Assembly (NCBI RefSeq): GCF_905171765.1
Contig: NC_053390.1
Span: forward strand, 334,024,294 to 334,088,293
Length of the DNA: 64,000 nucleotides
DNA from: Bufo bufo
Lineage: Eukaryota; Chordata; Amphibia; Anura; Bufonidae
Direction of reading: 5' to 3'
Part shown: in pieces, positions 22,521-33,351 of the stretch
Position numbering within the stretch: position 1 is the stretch's first letter
How the letters are laid out: the number at the start of each line of letters is the position of its first letter
The notes under the pieces: generated by a model
Told to the model about the DNA's origin: nothing
The model's input: only the letters and a program-made list of their open reading frames with translations
Databases searched by the model: none
Program-made: the position numbers and the translations under genes

Positions 22521-23014
22521 TCATTATTGAGGCATGATATGTGTTGTGAAGATCCTTGGGAGACATCAGGGCAAGGATGGCAAAATAATAAGCAGTGCAA
22601 TTAAAGTGAACCATTAAAAAGTATGATGCGTGTAAATGTCAGAAAGTTCACTGTAATGAAATCTACATGCTTTATTAAAGGTAATATTTGCAGCTTTCAG
22701 AAAGCACAGGAAATCATATCTTATTCATAGAAAAGTCTGTTGGCAATTGATTTTTAATTAAAATTTAAACTTGGAAAAGCAAAATATCTTCTGTGCTTTA
22801 TTAAAAGTTTAAAGGGGTTGTCAGAAATATGTATTACTGGGTTATACGAACATCATAGAGGAGTGCTCTAACTGACTGAGTCAGCTCTTCATATTACAGG
22901 GACAGCAACTCTCTTAAAGTGGCAGCCATGTAATGGTACATATCCTATGTAGCTTTCAGAAGCTAATCTTACAACAATCATCTCATTGCCATTTCAGATC
23001 AACTCGTTAAAGGG
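22521..23014. other. Non-coding; partial T2-like repeat pieces
   Basis: TTTAAAGGGGTTGTCAGAAA near 22809 and GTTAAAGGGGTTGTG near 23006 look like ends of TTAAAGG-type MITEs, but they are in the same orientation and enclose no clear inverted structure. Nothing else is recognised. Confidence 0.4.
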
Positions 23015-23202
23015 GTTGTGATTAGGGATGAGCGAACCCGAACTGTATAGTTCGGGTTCGTACCGAATTTTGGGGTGTCCGTGACACGGACCCGAACATT
23101 TTCGTAAAAGTTCGGGTTCGGTGTTCGGCGCTTTCTTGGCGCTTTTTGAAAGTCTGCAAAGCAGCCAATCAACAAGCGTCATACTACTTGGCCCAAGAGG
23201 CC

Positions 23203-23300
23203 ATCACAGCCATGCCTACTATTGGCATGGCTGTGATTGGCCAGTGCACCATGTGACCCAGCCTCTATTTAAGCTGGAGTCACGTAGCGCTGCACGTCAC
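23203..23300 (+). promoter_or_regulatory. Conserved hAT promoter: hairpin, TATA-like box, CACGT palindrome
   Basis: A 14-bp perfect hairpin (ATCACAGCCATGCC, 23203-23216; complement 23224-23237) is followed by CTATTTAAG (23265-23273) and GTCACGTAGCGCTGCACGTC. In copies A and C the box is TATATAAG. Position between the terminal repeat and the transposase, and conservation in three copies, suggest the transposase promoter. Confidence 0.65.
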
Positions 23301-23547
23301 TCTGCTATGATCAGTATAGGGAGAGGTTGCAGCTGTGACGTTAGGGCGAGATTAGGCAGATTAACTCCTCCAAAAGACTTCATTCTGTGATCGATCTGCA
23401 GCTGTGGATCATTGAAGTGCTATTATTGACTTGCTCACTTTTTTGAGGCTGCCCAGAGCGTTTTTAGATCACTTTTTTTCTGGGGTGATCGGCGGCCATT
23501 TTGTGACTTGTGGTGCGCCAGCACGAGCTATCACCAAGTGTATTTAA

Positions 23548-26500
23548 CCCCTTAAGGACATAGGACGTACCGGTACGCCCTATTTCCCGAGTCCTTAAGG
23601 ACCAAGGACGTACCGGTACGTCCTAACTTTTAAATCGGGATTCCGGCGCCCGAGGGGTTAAACGGAACGGGATTTCGGCTGAAATCCTTCAGCCGGCATC
23701 CTGTGACAACGCCAGGGGGGGTGATGTGACCCCCCCGTGTCGGCGATCGCAGCAAACCGCAGGTCAATTCAGACCTGCGGTTTGCTGCGCTTTTTGCAGT
23801 TTCTGATGCCCGCGGTCCCTGACCGCGGGGATCAGAAACTTTTGAGTGCCTATAATCTATATTTTTCACCCCCCCCTGCACCCCTGCATGATTTGATGCT
23901 GGCGGGTGGTGCGGGGGGGGTGTCGCATGCGGTGGGGGCGTTGCGGGAGGCGGGCGGTGCGGCAGGCGGGATCGCGATCCCCCGCCCGCCTCCCCATGAA
24001 TGATCGTTGGCTTCTAGTGGTTATACCAGGGTGCCAGCACATTGCTGGCACCCTGGTATAAACGGCTGACATCTGTGCAGATGTCAGCCGTTTAACCCTT
24101 TCCATACCGCGGTCCGTACGGACCGCTGTATGGAAAAAGTTATCTGTCATCGGTCAGGGAGCTCCCTCCCTCTCCATCGGGGGGCTGCTGTGCCTTTGCA
24201 GCCCCCCGATGGAGAGGGAGAGAGCCCCCAGAGAGCCCCCCTTAGCCCCGTGCTTACCCTTCCCCGTCTGCGAAGTTCTGAGCAGACGGGGAGGGTTCCC
24301 ATGGCAACAGGACGCCTGCTCAGGCGTCCTGCTGTCCATGGTGCTGAACAGATCTATGCTGAAAGCATAGCTCTGTTCAGTGTAAGTAAAATACAGTACA
24401 GAACAATATATATTGTACTGTACTGTATTATACAGACATCAGACCCACTGGATCTTCAAGAACCAAGTGGGTCTGGGTCAAATTTCTTTTTAAAAAAAGT
24501 GAAAAAAGTTAAGATAAAAAAAAAACATTTATCACTGAATAAAAATTAAAAAAATAAAATAAACTACACATATTGGGTATCGCCGCGTCCGTAACGACCT
24601 GATCTATAAAATGGTCATGTTACTTTCCCCGCACGGTGAACGCCATGAAAATAAAAAAATAAAAACTGAGAAAATTGAAATTTTGCCCACCTTACTTCCC
24701 AAAAAAGGTAATAAAAGTGATCAAAAAAGTCGCATGTACGCCAAAATAGTACCAATCAAACCGTCATCTCATCCCACAAAAAATGAGACCCTACTCAAGA
24801 TAATCGCCCAAAAGCTGAAAAAACTATGGCTCTTAGACTATGGAAACACTAAAACATGATTTTTTTTTGTTTCAAAAATGAAATCATTGTGTAAAACTTA
24901 AATAAATAAAAAAAAGTATACATATTAGGTATCGCCGCGTCCGTATCGACCGGCTCTATAAACATATCACATGACCTAACCCCTCAGATGACCACCGTAA
25001 AAAAATAAAAATAAAAACAGTGTAAAAAAAGCCATTTTTTGCCATCTTACGTCACAAAAAGTGTAATAGCAAGCGATCAAAAAGTCATATGCACCCCAAA
25101 ATAGTGCCAATCAAACCGTCATCTCATCCCGCAAAAAATGAGACCCTACTCAAGATAATCGCCCAAAAACTGAAAAAACTATGGCTCTTAGACTATGGAG
25201 ACACTAAAACATTTTTTTGGTTTTAAAAATGAAGTTATTGTATAAAACTTACATAAATAAAAAAAAATGTATACATATTAGGTATCGCCGCGTCCGTGAC
25301 AACCTGCTCTATAAAATTACCCCATGATCTAACCTGTCAGATGAATGTTGTAAATAACAAAAAAAAAAAACGTGCCAAAAAAGCTATTTCTTGTTACCTT
25401 GCTGCACAAAAAGTGTAATATAGAGCAACCAAAAATCATATGTACCCTAAACTAGTACCAACAAAACTGCCACCCTATCCCGTAGTTTCTAAAATGGAGT
25501 CACTTTTTTGGAGTTTCCACTCTAGGGGTGCATCAGGGGGGCTTCAAATGGGACATGGTGTCAAAAAAACCAGTCCAGCAAAATCTGCCTTCCAAAAACC
25601 TTATGGCATTCCTTTCCTTCTGCGCCCTGCCGTTTGCCTGTACAGCTGTTTACGACCACATATGGGGTGTTTCTGTAAACTACAGAATCAGGGCCATAAA
25701 TAATGAGTTTTGTTTGGCTGTTAACCCTTGCTTTGTAACTGGAAAAAAAATATTAAAATGGAAAATCTGCCAAAAATTTGAAATTTTGAAATTGTGTCTC
25801 TATTTTCCATTAAATCTTGTGCAACACCTAAAGGGTTAACAACGTTTGTAAAATCAGTTTTGAATACCTTGAGGGGTGTAGTTTCTTAGATGGGGTCACT
25901 TTTATGGAGTTTCTACTCTAGGGGTGCATCAGGGGGGCTTCAAATGGGACATGGTGTCAAAAAAACAGTCCAGCAAAATCAGCCTTCCAAAAACCAAACT
26001 GCGCACCTTTCACTCTACGCCCTACTGTGTGCCCGTACAGTCGTTTACGGCCACATATGGGGTGTTTCTGTAAACAGCAGAGTCAGGGCAATAAAGATAC
26101 AGTCTTGTTTGGCTGTTAACCCTTGCTTTGTTAGTGGAAAAAATGGGTTAAAATTGAAAATTAGGCAAAAAAATGAAATTCTCAAATTTCATCCCCATTT
26201 GCCAATAACTCTTGTGCAACACCTAAAGGGTTAACGACGTATGTAAAATCAGTTTTGAATACCTTGAGGGGTGTAGTTTCTTAGATGGGGTCACTTTTAG
26301 GGAGTTTCTCATCTAGGGGTGCATCAGGGGGCTTCAAATGGGACATGGTGTCAAAAAACCAGTCCATAAAAATCAGCCTTCCAAAAACCATACGGCGCAC
26401 CTTTCCCTCTACGCCCCGCTGTGTGGCTGTACAGTAGTTTACGGCCACATATTGGGTGTTTCTGTAAACGGCAGAGTCAGGGCAATAAAGATACAATCTT

Positions 26501-27181
26501 GTTTGGCTGTTAACCCTTGCTTTGTTAGTGGAAAAAATGTGTTAAAATGAAAAATTAGACAAAAAAATTAAATTCTCAAATTTCCTCCCCATTTGCCAAT
26601 AACTCTTGTGCAACACCTAAAGGGTTAATAATGTATGCAAAATCAGTTTTGAATACCTTGAGGGGTGTAGTTTTTTAGATGGGGTCATTTTTGGGTGGTT
26701 TCTATTATGTAAGCCTCGCAAATCGACTTCAGACCTGAACTGGTCCCTAAAAATTTAGTTTTTGTAAATTTCTGAAAAATTTCAAGATTGCTTCTAAACT
26801 TCTAAGCCTTATAACATCCCCAAAAAATAAAATATCATTCCCAAAACAATTCACACATGAAGTAGACATATGGGGAATGTAAAGTCATCACAATTTTTTG
26901 GGGTATTACTATGTATTACAGAAGTAGAGAAACTGAAACTTTGAAATTTGCAAATTTTTCCAAATTTTTGGTAAATTAGGTATTTTTTTGTGCAAAAAAA
27001 AAATTTTTTTTTACTTCATTTTACCAGTGTCATGAAGTACAATATGTGACGAAAAAACAATCTCAGAATGGCCTGGATAAGTCAAAGCGTTTTAAAGTTA
27101 TTAGCACTTAAAGTGACACTGGTCAGATTTCCAAAAAATGGCCTGGTCCTTAAGGTGAAAATGAGCCCGGTCCTTAAGGGG
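23548..27181. mobile_element. TTAA-flanked non-autonomous element, 3.6 kb, with proven empty site
   Basis: It starts CCCCTTAAGGAC and ends GTCCTTAAGGGG, with TTAA at 23544-23547 and 27182-27185. hAT copies B and C are homologous here: copy C (minus strand, about 57390) reads GTGCATTTAACCATCAATAG where copy B has GTGTATTTAA, then the element, then TTAACCATCGATAG. This gives a direct empty site and a TTAA duplication. Three ~390-bp modules (TGCATCAGGGGGGCTTCAAA) and ~350-bp modules (CCGTCATCTCATCCC) make up the body. There is no transposase. Confidence 0.92.
23560..24445. repeat. Chain of hairpins at the left end of the TTAA element
   Basis: Successive inverted repeats include GACGTACCGGTACG near 23565 and 23608, CAAACCGCAGGTC/GACCTGCGGTTTG (23754-23785), CTGATGCCCGCGGT and its complement (about 23800-23835), TTATACCAGGGTGCCAGCA and its complement (about 24020-24061), CGGCTGACATCTG/CAGATGTCAGCCG (about 24063-24090), CTCTCCATCGGGGGGCTG and its complement (about 24170-24215) and CCCCGTCTGC/GCAGACGGGG (about 24263-24290). 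The arrangement matches the element at 14983-17900. Confidence 0.85.
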
Positions 27182-27185
27182 TTAA

Positions 27186-27490
27186 CCATCGATAGTGTGG
27201 TTATTTTGTGCTATATCCTACATCAGCTGCAGGCTGAGCCTGTGTCACCGAAGTGCATTTAACCATCAACAGTCTGGTTATTTTTTGGCCATATACTACA
27301 TCAGCTGCAGGCTGAGCCTGTTTCACCCAAGTGCATTTAACCATCAACAGTCTGGTTATTTTTTGGCCATATACTACATCAGCTGCAGGCTGAGCCTGTG
27401 TCACCGAAGTGCATTTAACCATCAACAGTCTGGTTATTTTTTGGCCATATATTACATCAGGGGCAAGTTGAGCCTGTCACCCAGCGCCTA
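27186..27490. repeat. 77-78-bp tandem repeat, about four units (5' side of hAT copy B)
   Basis: CCATCAACAGTCTGGTTATT recurs at about 27263, 27341 and 27419, with a variant at 27186. Each unit has CTACATCAGCTGCAGGCTGA. Copy C carries related units at 57010-57400, five or six of them. Confidence 0.92.
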
Positions 27491-27934
27491 AAAAATAGAC
27501 CTGACATTTCTATTCAACCAAATCTGCACAGTTTTAGCTGGTCAAGTTATTTGTAGTGACCGTCAAAGCAGACTTTTTGTTCTGGGTTGAAAAAGCATTC
27601 CCAAATTTGCCATTCTGAAAATAACTAGTTTGTGGTATTTGAGGCCTACTTGAAATCTATCCCAAAAAGAAAATCTTACATTGAAGTTATTGATAGTATC
27701 ATTCAGAAAAACCTAAGACACACGCTAGCGTGCTGATAGAAGTGTCATTCTGTGATTAAACCTATAATTGTCACACAGCGCAAAAAAAAACAGGTCTCAC
27801 ATCTCTATTCAACCAAATCTGCACAGTTTTAGCTGGTCAAGTTATTTGTAGTGACCGTCAAAGCAGACTTTTTGTTCTGGGTTGAAAAAGCATTCCCAAA
27901 TTTGCCATACTCAAAATTGTGGTGAACGGGAACA
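27491..27934. other. hAT 5' untranslated region
   Basis: Non-coding sequence between the repeat array and the transposase start. A ~95-bp stretch (CTATTCAACCAAATCTGCAC through the AAAAGCATTCCCAAATTTGC block) occurs twice, at about 27510-27615 and 27805-27910, a direct duplication. Copy C carries the same region near 56575-57005. Confidence 0.6.
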
Positions 27935-29380
27935 ATGAGGAAAACATCTAATAAGGGACGCGGACGCGGACGTGGACATGGTCGTGGTGGTGTTAGTGGA
28001 CCCTCTGGTGCTGGGAGAGGACGTGGCCGTTCTGCCACAGCCACACGTCCTAGTGAACCAACTACCTCAGGTCCCAGTAGCCGCCAGAATTTACAGGGAT
28101 ATTTGGTGGGGCCCAATGCCGTTCTAAGGATGGTAAGGCCTGAGCAGGTACAGGCATTAGTCAATTGGGTGGCCGACAGTGCATCCAGCACGTTCACATT
28201 ATCTCCCACCCAGTCTTCTGCAGAAAGCGCACAGATGGCGCATGAAAACCAAGCCCATCAGTCTGTCACATCACCCCCATGCATATCAGGGAAACTGTCT
28301 GAGCCTCAAGTTATGCAGCAGTCTCTTATGCTGTTTGAAGACTCTGCTGCCAGGGTTTTCCAAGGGCATCCACCTAGCCCTTCACCAGGGGTGGAAGAGA
28401 TAGAATGCACTAACGCACAACCACTTATGTTTCCTGATGATGAGGACATGGGAATACCACCTCAGCACGTCTCTGATGATGACGAAACACAGGTGCCAAC
28501 TGCTGCATCTTTCTGCAGTGTGCAGACTGAACAGGAGGTCAGGGGTCAAGACTGGGTGGAAGACGATGCAGGGGACGATGAGGTCCTAGACCCCACATGG
28601 AATGAAGGTCGTGCCACTGACTTTCAGAGTTCGGAGGAAGAGGCAGTGGTGAGACCGAGCCAACAGCGTAGCAAAAGAGGGAGCAGTGGGCAAAATCAGA
28701 ACACCCGCCACCAAGAGACTCCGCCTGCTACTGACCGCCGCCATCTGGGACCGAGCACCCCAAAGGCAGCTTCAAGGAGTTCCCTGGCATGGCACTTCTT
28801 CAAACAATGTGCTGACGACAAGACCCGAGTGGTTTGCACGCTGTGCCATCAGAGCCTGAAGCGAGGCATTAACGTTCTGAACCTTAGCACAACCTGCATG
28901 ACCAGGCACCTGCATGCAAAGCATGAACTGCAGTGGAGTAAACACCTTAAAAACAAGGAAGTCACTCAGGCTCCCCCTGCTACCTCTTCTGCTGCTGCCG
29001 CCTCGGCCTCTTCTGCTGCTGCCGCCGCCTCGGCCTCTTCTGCTGCTGCTGCCGCCGCCTCGGCCTCCTCCTCTGCCTCTGGAGGAACGTTGGCACCTGC
29101 CGCCCAGCAAACATGGGATGTACCACCAACACCACCACCTGCGTCACCAAGCATCTCAACCATGTCACACGGCAGCGTTCAGCTCTCCATCTCACAAACA
29201 TTTGAGAGAAAGCGTAAATTCCCACCTAGCCACCCTCGATCCCTGGCCCTGAATGCCAGCATTTCTAAACTACTGGCCTATGAAATGCTGTCATTTAGGC
29301 TGGTGGACACACACAGCTTCAAACAGCTCATGTCACTTGGGACAGGCCCCACACCGCACAGGAGTTGTGGCGGGGTATAG
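27935..29380 (+). pseudogene. hAT transposase copy B, N-terminal part: RG-rich, acidic, BED finger
   Basis: The ATG at 27935 follows GGGAACA. Residues 1-35 are Arg/Gly-rich (RGRGRGHGRGG), resembling RNA- or DNA-binding RGG tails. Residues 66-86 hold the family block VRPEQVQALVNWVADSASST. A long acidic, probably disordered region follows. At about 285-331 is a BED zinc finger (CTLC, then HLHAKH), the DNA-binding module of many hAT transposases. Next comes a Ser/Ala-rich low-complexity run (about 345-385) encoded by GCT/GCC repeats. The frame ends prematurely (GTGPTPHRSCGGV) where about 430 bp are missing relative to copy C, including the first catalytic aspartate block HLTTDTWTS. The rest of the protein continues in the next frame. 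Confidence 0.92.
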
Positions 29381-30975
29381 AACAACAGACCGACGAGTGG
29401 TTGCTGCCGGTGAGCCTCAAGCCCGACCTGGTGGTGTGCGATAATGGGCGAAATCTCGTTGCAGCTCTGGGACTAGCCGGTTTGACGCACATCCCTTGCC
29501 TGGCGCATGTGCTGAATTTGGTGGTGCAGAAGTTCATTCGCAACTACCCCGACATGTCAGAGCTGCTGCATAAAGTGTGGGCAGTCTGTTCGCGCTTCCG
29601 GCGTTCACACCCTGCCGCTGCTCGCCTGTCTGCGCTACAGCGTAACTTCGGCCTTCCCGCTCACCGCCTCATATGCGACGTGCCCACCAGGTGGAACTCC
29701 ACCTTGCATATGCTGGACAGACTGTGCGAGCAGCAGCAGGCCATAGTGGAGTTTCAGCTGCAGCACGCACGGGTCAGTCGCACTGCGGATCAGACCCACT
29801 TCACCACCAATGACTGGGCCTCCATGCGAGACCTGTGTGTCCTGTTGCGCTATTTCGAGTACTCCACCAACATGGCCAGTGGCGATGACGCCGTTATCAG
29901 CGTTACAATACCACTTCTATGTCTCCTTGAGAAAACACTTAGGGCGATGATGGAAGAGGAGGTGGCCCAGGAGGAAGAGGAGGAAGAGGGGTCATTTTTA
30001 GCACTTTCAGGCCAGTCTCTTCGAAGTGACTCAGAGGGAGGTTTTTTGCAACACCAGAGGCCAGGTACAAATGTGGCCAGACAGGGCCCACTACTGGAGG
30101 ACGAGGAGGACGAGGATAAGGAGGAGGTGGAGGAGGATGAGGATGAAGCATGTTCACAGCGGGGTGGCACCCAAAGCAGCTCGGGCCCATCACTGGTGCG
30201 TGGCTGGGGGGAAACACAGGAATATGACGATACGCCTCCCACAGAGGACAGCTTGTCCTTACCTCTGGGCAGCCTGGCACACATAAGCGACTACATGCTG
30301 CAGTGCCTGCGCAACGACAGCAGAGTTGCCCACATTTTAACGTGTGCAGACTACTGGGTTGCCACCCTGCTGGATCCCCGGTACAAAGACAATGTGCCCA
30401 CCTTACTTCCTACACTGGAGCGTGATAGTAAGATGCGCGAGTACAAGCGCACGTTGGTAGACACGCTACTGAGAGCATTCCCAAATGTCACAGGGGAACC
30501 AGTGGAAGCCCAAGGCGAAGGCAGAGGAGGAGCAAGAGGTCGCCAACGCAGCTGTGTCACGGCCAGCTCCTCTGAGGGCAGGGTTAGCATGGCAGAGATG
30601 TGGAAAAGTTTTGTCACCACGCCACAGCTAACTGCACCACCTCCTGATACGGAACGTGTTAGCAGGAGGCAACATTTCACTAACATTATGGAACAGTACC
30701 TGTGCACACCCCTCCACGTACTGACTGATGGTTCGGCCCCATTCAACTTCTGGGTCTCCAAATTGTCCACGTGGCCAGAGCTAGCCTTTTATGCCTTGGA
30801 GGTGCTGGCCTGCCCGGAGGCCAGCGTTTTGTCTGAACGTGTATTCAGCACGGCAGGGGGCGTCATTACAGACAAACGCAGCCGCCTGTCTACAGCCAAT
30901 GTGGACAAGCTGACGTTCATAAAAATGAACCAGGCATGGATCCCACAGGACCTGTCCATCCCTTGTGCAGATTAG
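29365..30975 (+). pseudogene. hAT transposase copy B, C-terminal part with dimerisation domain
   Basis: This 536-codon frame, continuous to the stop at 30975, has no start of its own: the first codon is a TTG at the deletion joint. Near residue 25 it holds the second catalytic aspartate (LVVCDNGRNLVAAL), then HIPCLAHVLNLVVQKF and DVPTRWNSTLHML, both typical of hAT. A strongly acidic insertion (EEEVAQEEEEEEGSF) follows. At the end is the hATC dimerisation region (WPELAFYALEVLACPEASVL), followed by SERVFSTAGGVITDKRSRL with the probable catalytic Glu. It is open throughout, so the only major lesion is the deletion upstream. An active enzyme is excluded; a truncated protein is possible in principle. 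Confidence 0.92.
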
Positions 30976-31089
30976 ATATTAACTACCTCCCCTTAACAAT
31001 ATATTATTCTACTCCAGGGCACTTCCTCATTCAATACTATTTTTAATTTCATTTTACCATTATATTGTGGGGCAACCCAAAGTTGAATG

Positions 31090-33000
31090 AACCTCTCCTC
31101 TGTCTGGGTGCCGGGGCCTAAATGTGTGACAGTGGCCTGTTCCAGTGGTGGGTGACGTGAAGCCTGATTCTCTGCTATGACATGAATACAGATTCTGCGC
31201 TGACATAAGGCCAGATTTTCTGTTACGGGACCTCTCTCCTCTGCCTGGGTGCCTGGGCCTAAATGTGTGACAGTGGCCTGTTCCAGTGGTGGCTGACGTG
31301 AAGCCTGATTCTCTGCTATGACATGAAGACAGATTCTGCGCTGACATAAGGCCAGATTCTCTGTTACGGGACCTCTCTCCTCTGCCTGGGTGCCTGGGCC
31401 TAAATGTGTGACAGTGGCCTGTTCCAGTGGTGGGTGACGTGAAGCCTGATTCTCTGCTATGACATGAATACAGATTCTGCGCTGACATAAGGCCAGATTC
31501 TCTGTTACGGGACCTCTCTCCTCTGCCTGGGTGCCTGGGCCTAAATGTGTGACAGTGGCCTGTTCCAGTGGTGGGTGACGTGAAGCCTGATTCTCTGCTA
31601 TGACATGAATACAGATTCTGCGCGGACATAAGGCCAGATTCTCTGTTACGGGACCTCTCTCCTCTGCCTGGGTGCCTGGGCCTAAATGTGTGACAGTGGC
31701 CTGTTCCAGTGGTGGGTGACGTGATGCCTGATTCTCTGCTATGACATGAAGACAGATTCTGTGCTGATATAAGGCCAGATTCTCTGTTACAGGACCTCTC
31801 TCCTCTGTCTGGGTGCCGGGGCCTAAATGTGTGACAGTGGCCTGTTCCAGTGGTGGGTGACGTGAAGCTTGATTCTCTGATATGACATGAAGACAGATTC
31901 TGCGCTGACATAAGGCCAGATTCTCTGTTACGGGACCTCTCTCCTCTGTCTGGGTGCCTGGGCCTAAATGTGTGACAGTGGCCTGTTCCAGTGGTGGGTG
32001 ACGTGATGCCCGATTCTCTGCTATGACATGAAGACAGATTCTGTGCTGACATAAGGCAAGATTCTCTGTTACGGGACCTCTCTCCTCTGCCTGGGTGCCT
32101 GGGCCTAAATGTGTGACAGTGGCCTGTTCCAGTGGTGGGTGACGTGATGCCTGATTCTCTGCTATGACATTAAGACAGATTCTGTGCTGACATAAGGCCA
32201 GATTCTCTGTTACGGGACCTCTCTCCTCTGCCTGAGTGCCTGGGCCTAAATGTGTGACAGTGGCCTGTTCCAGTGGTGGGTGACGTGATGCCTGATTCTC
32301 TGCTATGACATGAAGACAGATTCTGTGCTGACATAAGGCCAGATTCTCTGTTACAGGACCTCTCTCCTCTGTCTGGGTGCCGGGGCCTAAATGTGTGACA
32401 GTGGCCTGTTCCAGTGGTGGGTGACGTGAAGCTTGATTCTCTGCTATGACATGAAGACAGATTCTGCGCTGACATAAGGCCAGATTCTCTGTTACGGGAC
32501 CGCTCTCCTCTGTCTGGGTGCCGGGGCCTAAATGTGTGACAGTGGCCTGTTCCAGTGGTGGGTGACGTGAAGCCTGATTCTCTGCTATGACATTAAGACA
32601 GATTCTGTGCTGACATAAGGCCAGATTCTCTGTTACGGGACCTCTCTCCTCTGCCTGGGCCTAAATGTGTGACAGTGGCCTGTTCCAGTGGTGGGTGACG
32701 TGATGCCTGATTCTCTGCTATGACATGAAGACAGATTCTGCGCTGACATAAGGCCAGATTCTCTGTTACAGGACCTCTCTCCTCTGTCTGGGTGCCGGGG
32801 CCTAAATGTGTGACAGTGGCCTGTTCCAGTGGTGGGTGACGTGAAGCTTGATTCTCTGCTATGACATGAAGACAGATTCTGCGCTGACATAAGGCCAGAT
32901 TCTCTGTTACGGGACCGCTCTCCTCTGTCTGGGTGCCGGGGCCTAAATGTTGGTGGGTGACGTGAAGCCTGATTCTCTGCTATGGCATGAAGAGACTGAT
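31090..33000. repeat. 141-bp tandem array, about 14 units (3' side of hAT copy B)
   Basis: GCCTAAATGTGTGACAGTGG recurs every 141 bp from 31116. Units continue CCTGTTCCAGTGGTGGGTGA, GATTCTCTGCTATGACATGA and GCCAGATTCTCTGTTACGGG. Copy C has only about two units (52930-53190), so copy number varies between insertions. 141 is a multiple of three, which keeps one antisense frame open for up to 330 codons. Confidence 0.95.
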
Positions 33001-33343
33001 TCTCTGCTGACGTGAAGCCAGATTCTCTGCTATGGGACCTCTGTCCAATTGATATTGGTTCATTTTTATTTTTTTTAATTATAATTTTAATTCATTTCCC
33101 TATCCACATTTGTTTGCAGGGGATTTACCTACATGTTCCTGCCTTTTGCAGCCCTCTAGCTCTTTCCTGGGCTGTTTTACAGCCTTTTTAGTGCCCAAAA
33201 GTTCGGGTCCCCATTGACTTCAATGGGGTTCGGGTTCGGGACGAAGTTCGGATCGGGTTTGGATCCCGAACCCGAACATTTCCGGGAAGTTCGGCCAAAC
33301 TTGGATCCTCGAACCCGAACATCCAGGTGTTCGCTCAACTCTA
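33001..33343. repeat. hAT copy B right terminal region
   Basis: After the last array unit come a T-rich stretch and GGGGATTTACCTACATGTTC. The terminal ~160 bp are dominated by TTCGGG and CCCGAAC inverted motifs that can fold back, ending GTTCGCTCAACTCTA. The same terminus opens copy C at 52562. Confidence 0.8.
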
Positions 33344-33351
33344 GTTGTGAT

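Larger units (their letters stand above)
23023..33343 (+). mobile_element. hAT element copy B with 8-bp duplication GTTGTGAT
   Basis: It starts TAGGGATGAGCGAAC and ends GTTCGCTCAACTCTA, imperfect inverted repeats. GTTGTGAT flanks both ends exactly (23015-23022 and 33344-33351). In order it holds the promoter region, a TTAA-element insertion (23548-27181), ~78-bp repeats, the transposase (27935-30975), a 141-bp array and terminal repeats. Without the insertion it is about 6.7 kb. It is the best preserved of the three copies at the N-terminus, but it lacks part of the catalytic core. Confidence 0.95.

Noticed and set aside
29850..30284. Ser/Pro-rich antisense frames in the hAT transposase
   Set aside because: They arise from the acidic GAG/GAA-rich coding stretch read backwards.
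31116..33000. Regular direct repeats as a CRISPR array
   Set aside because: Units are contiguous tandem copies without unique spacers, inside a eukaryotic transposon.
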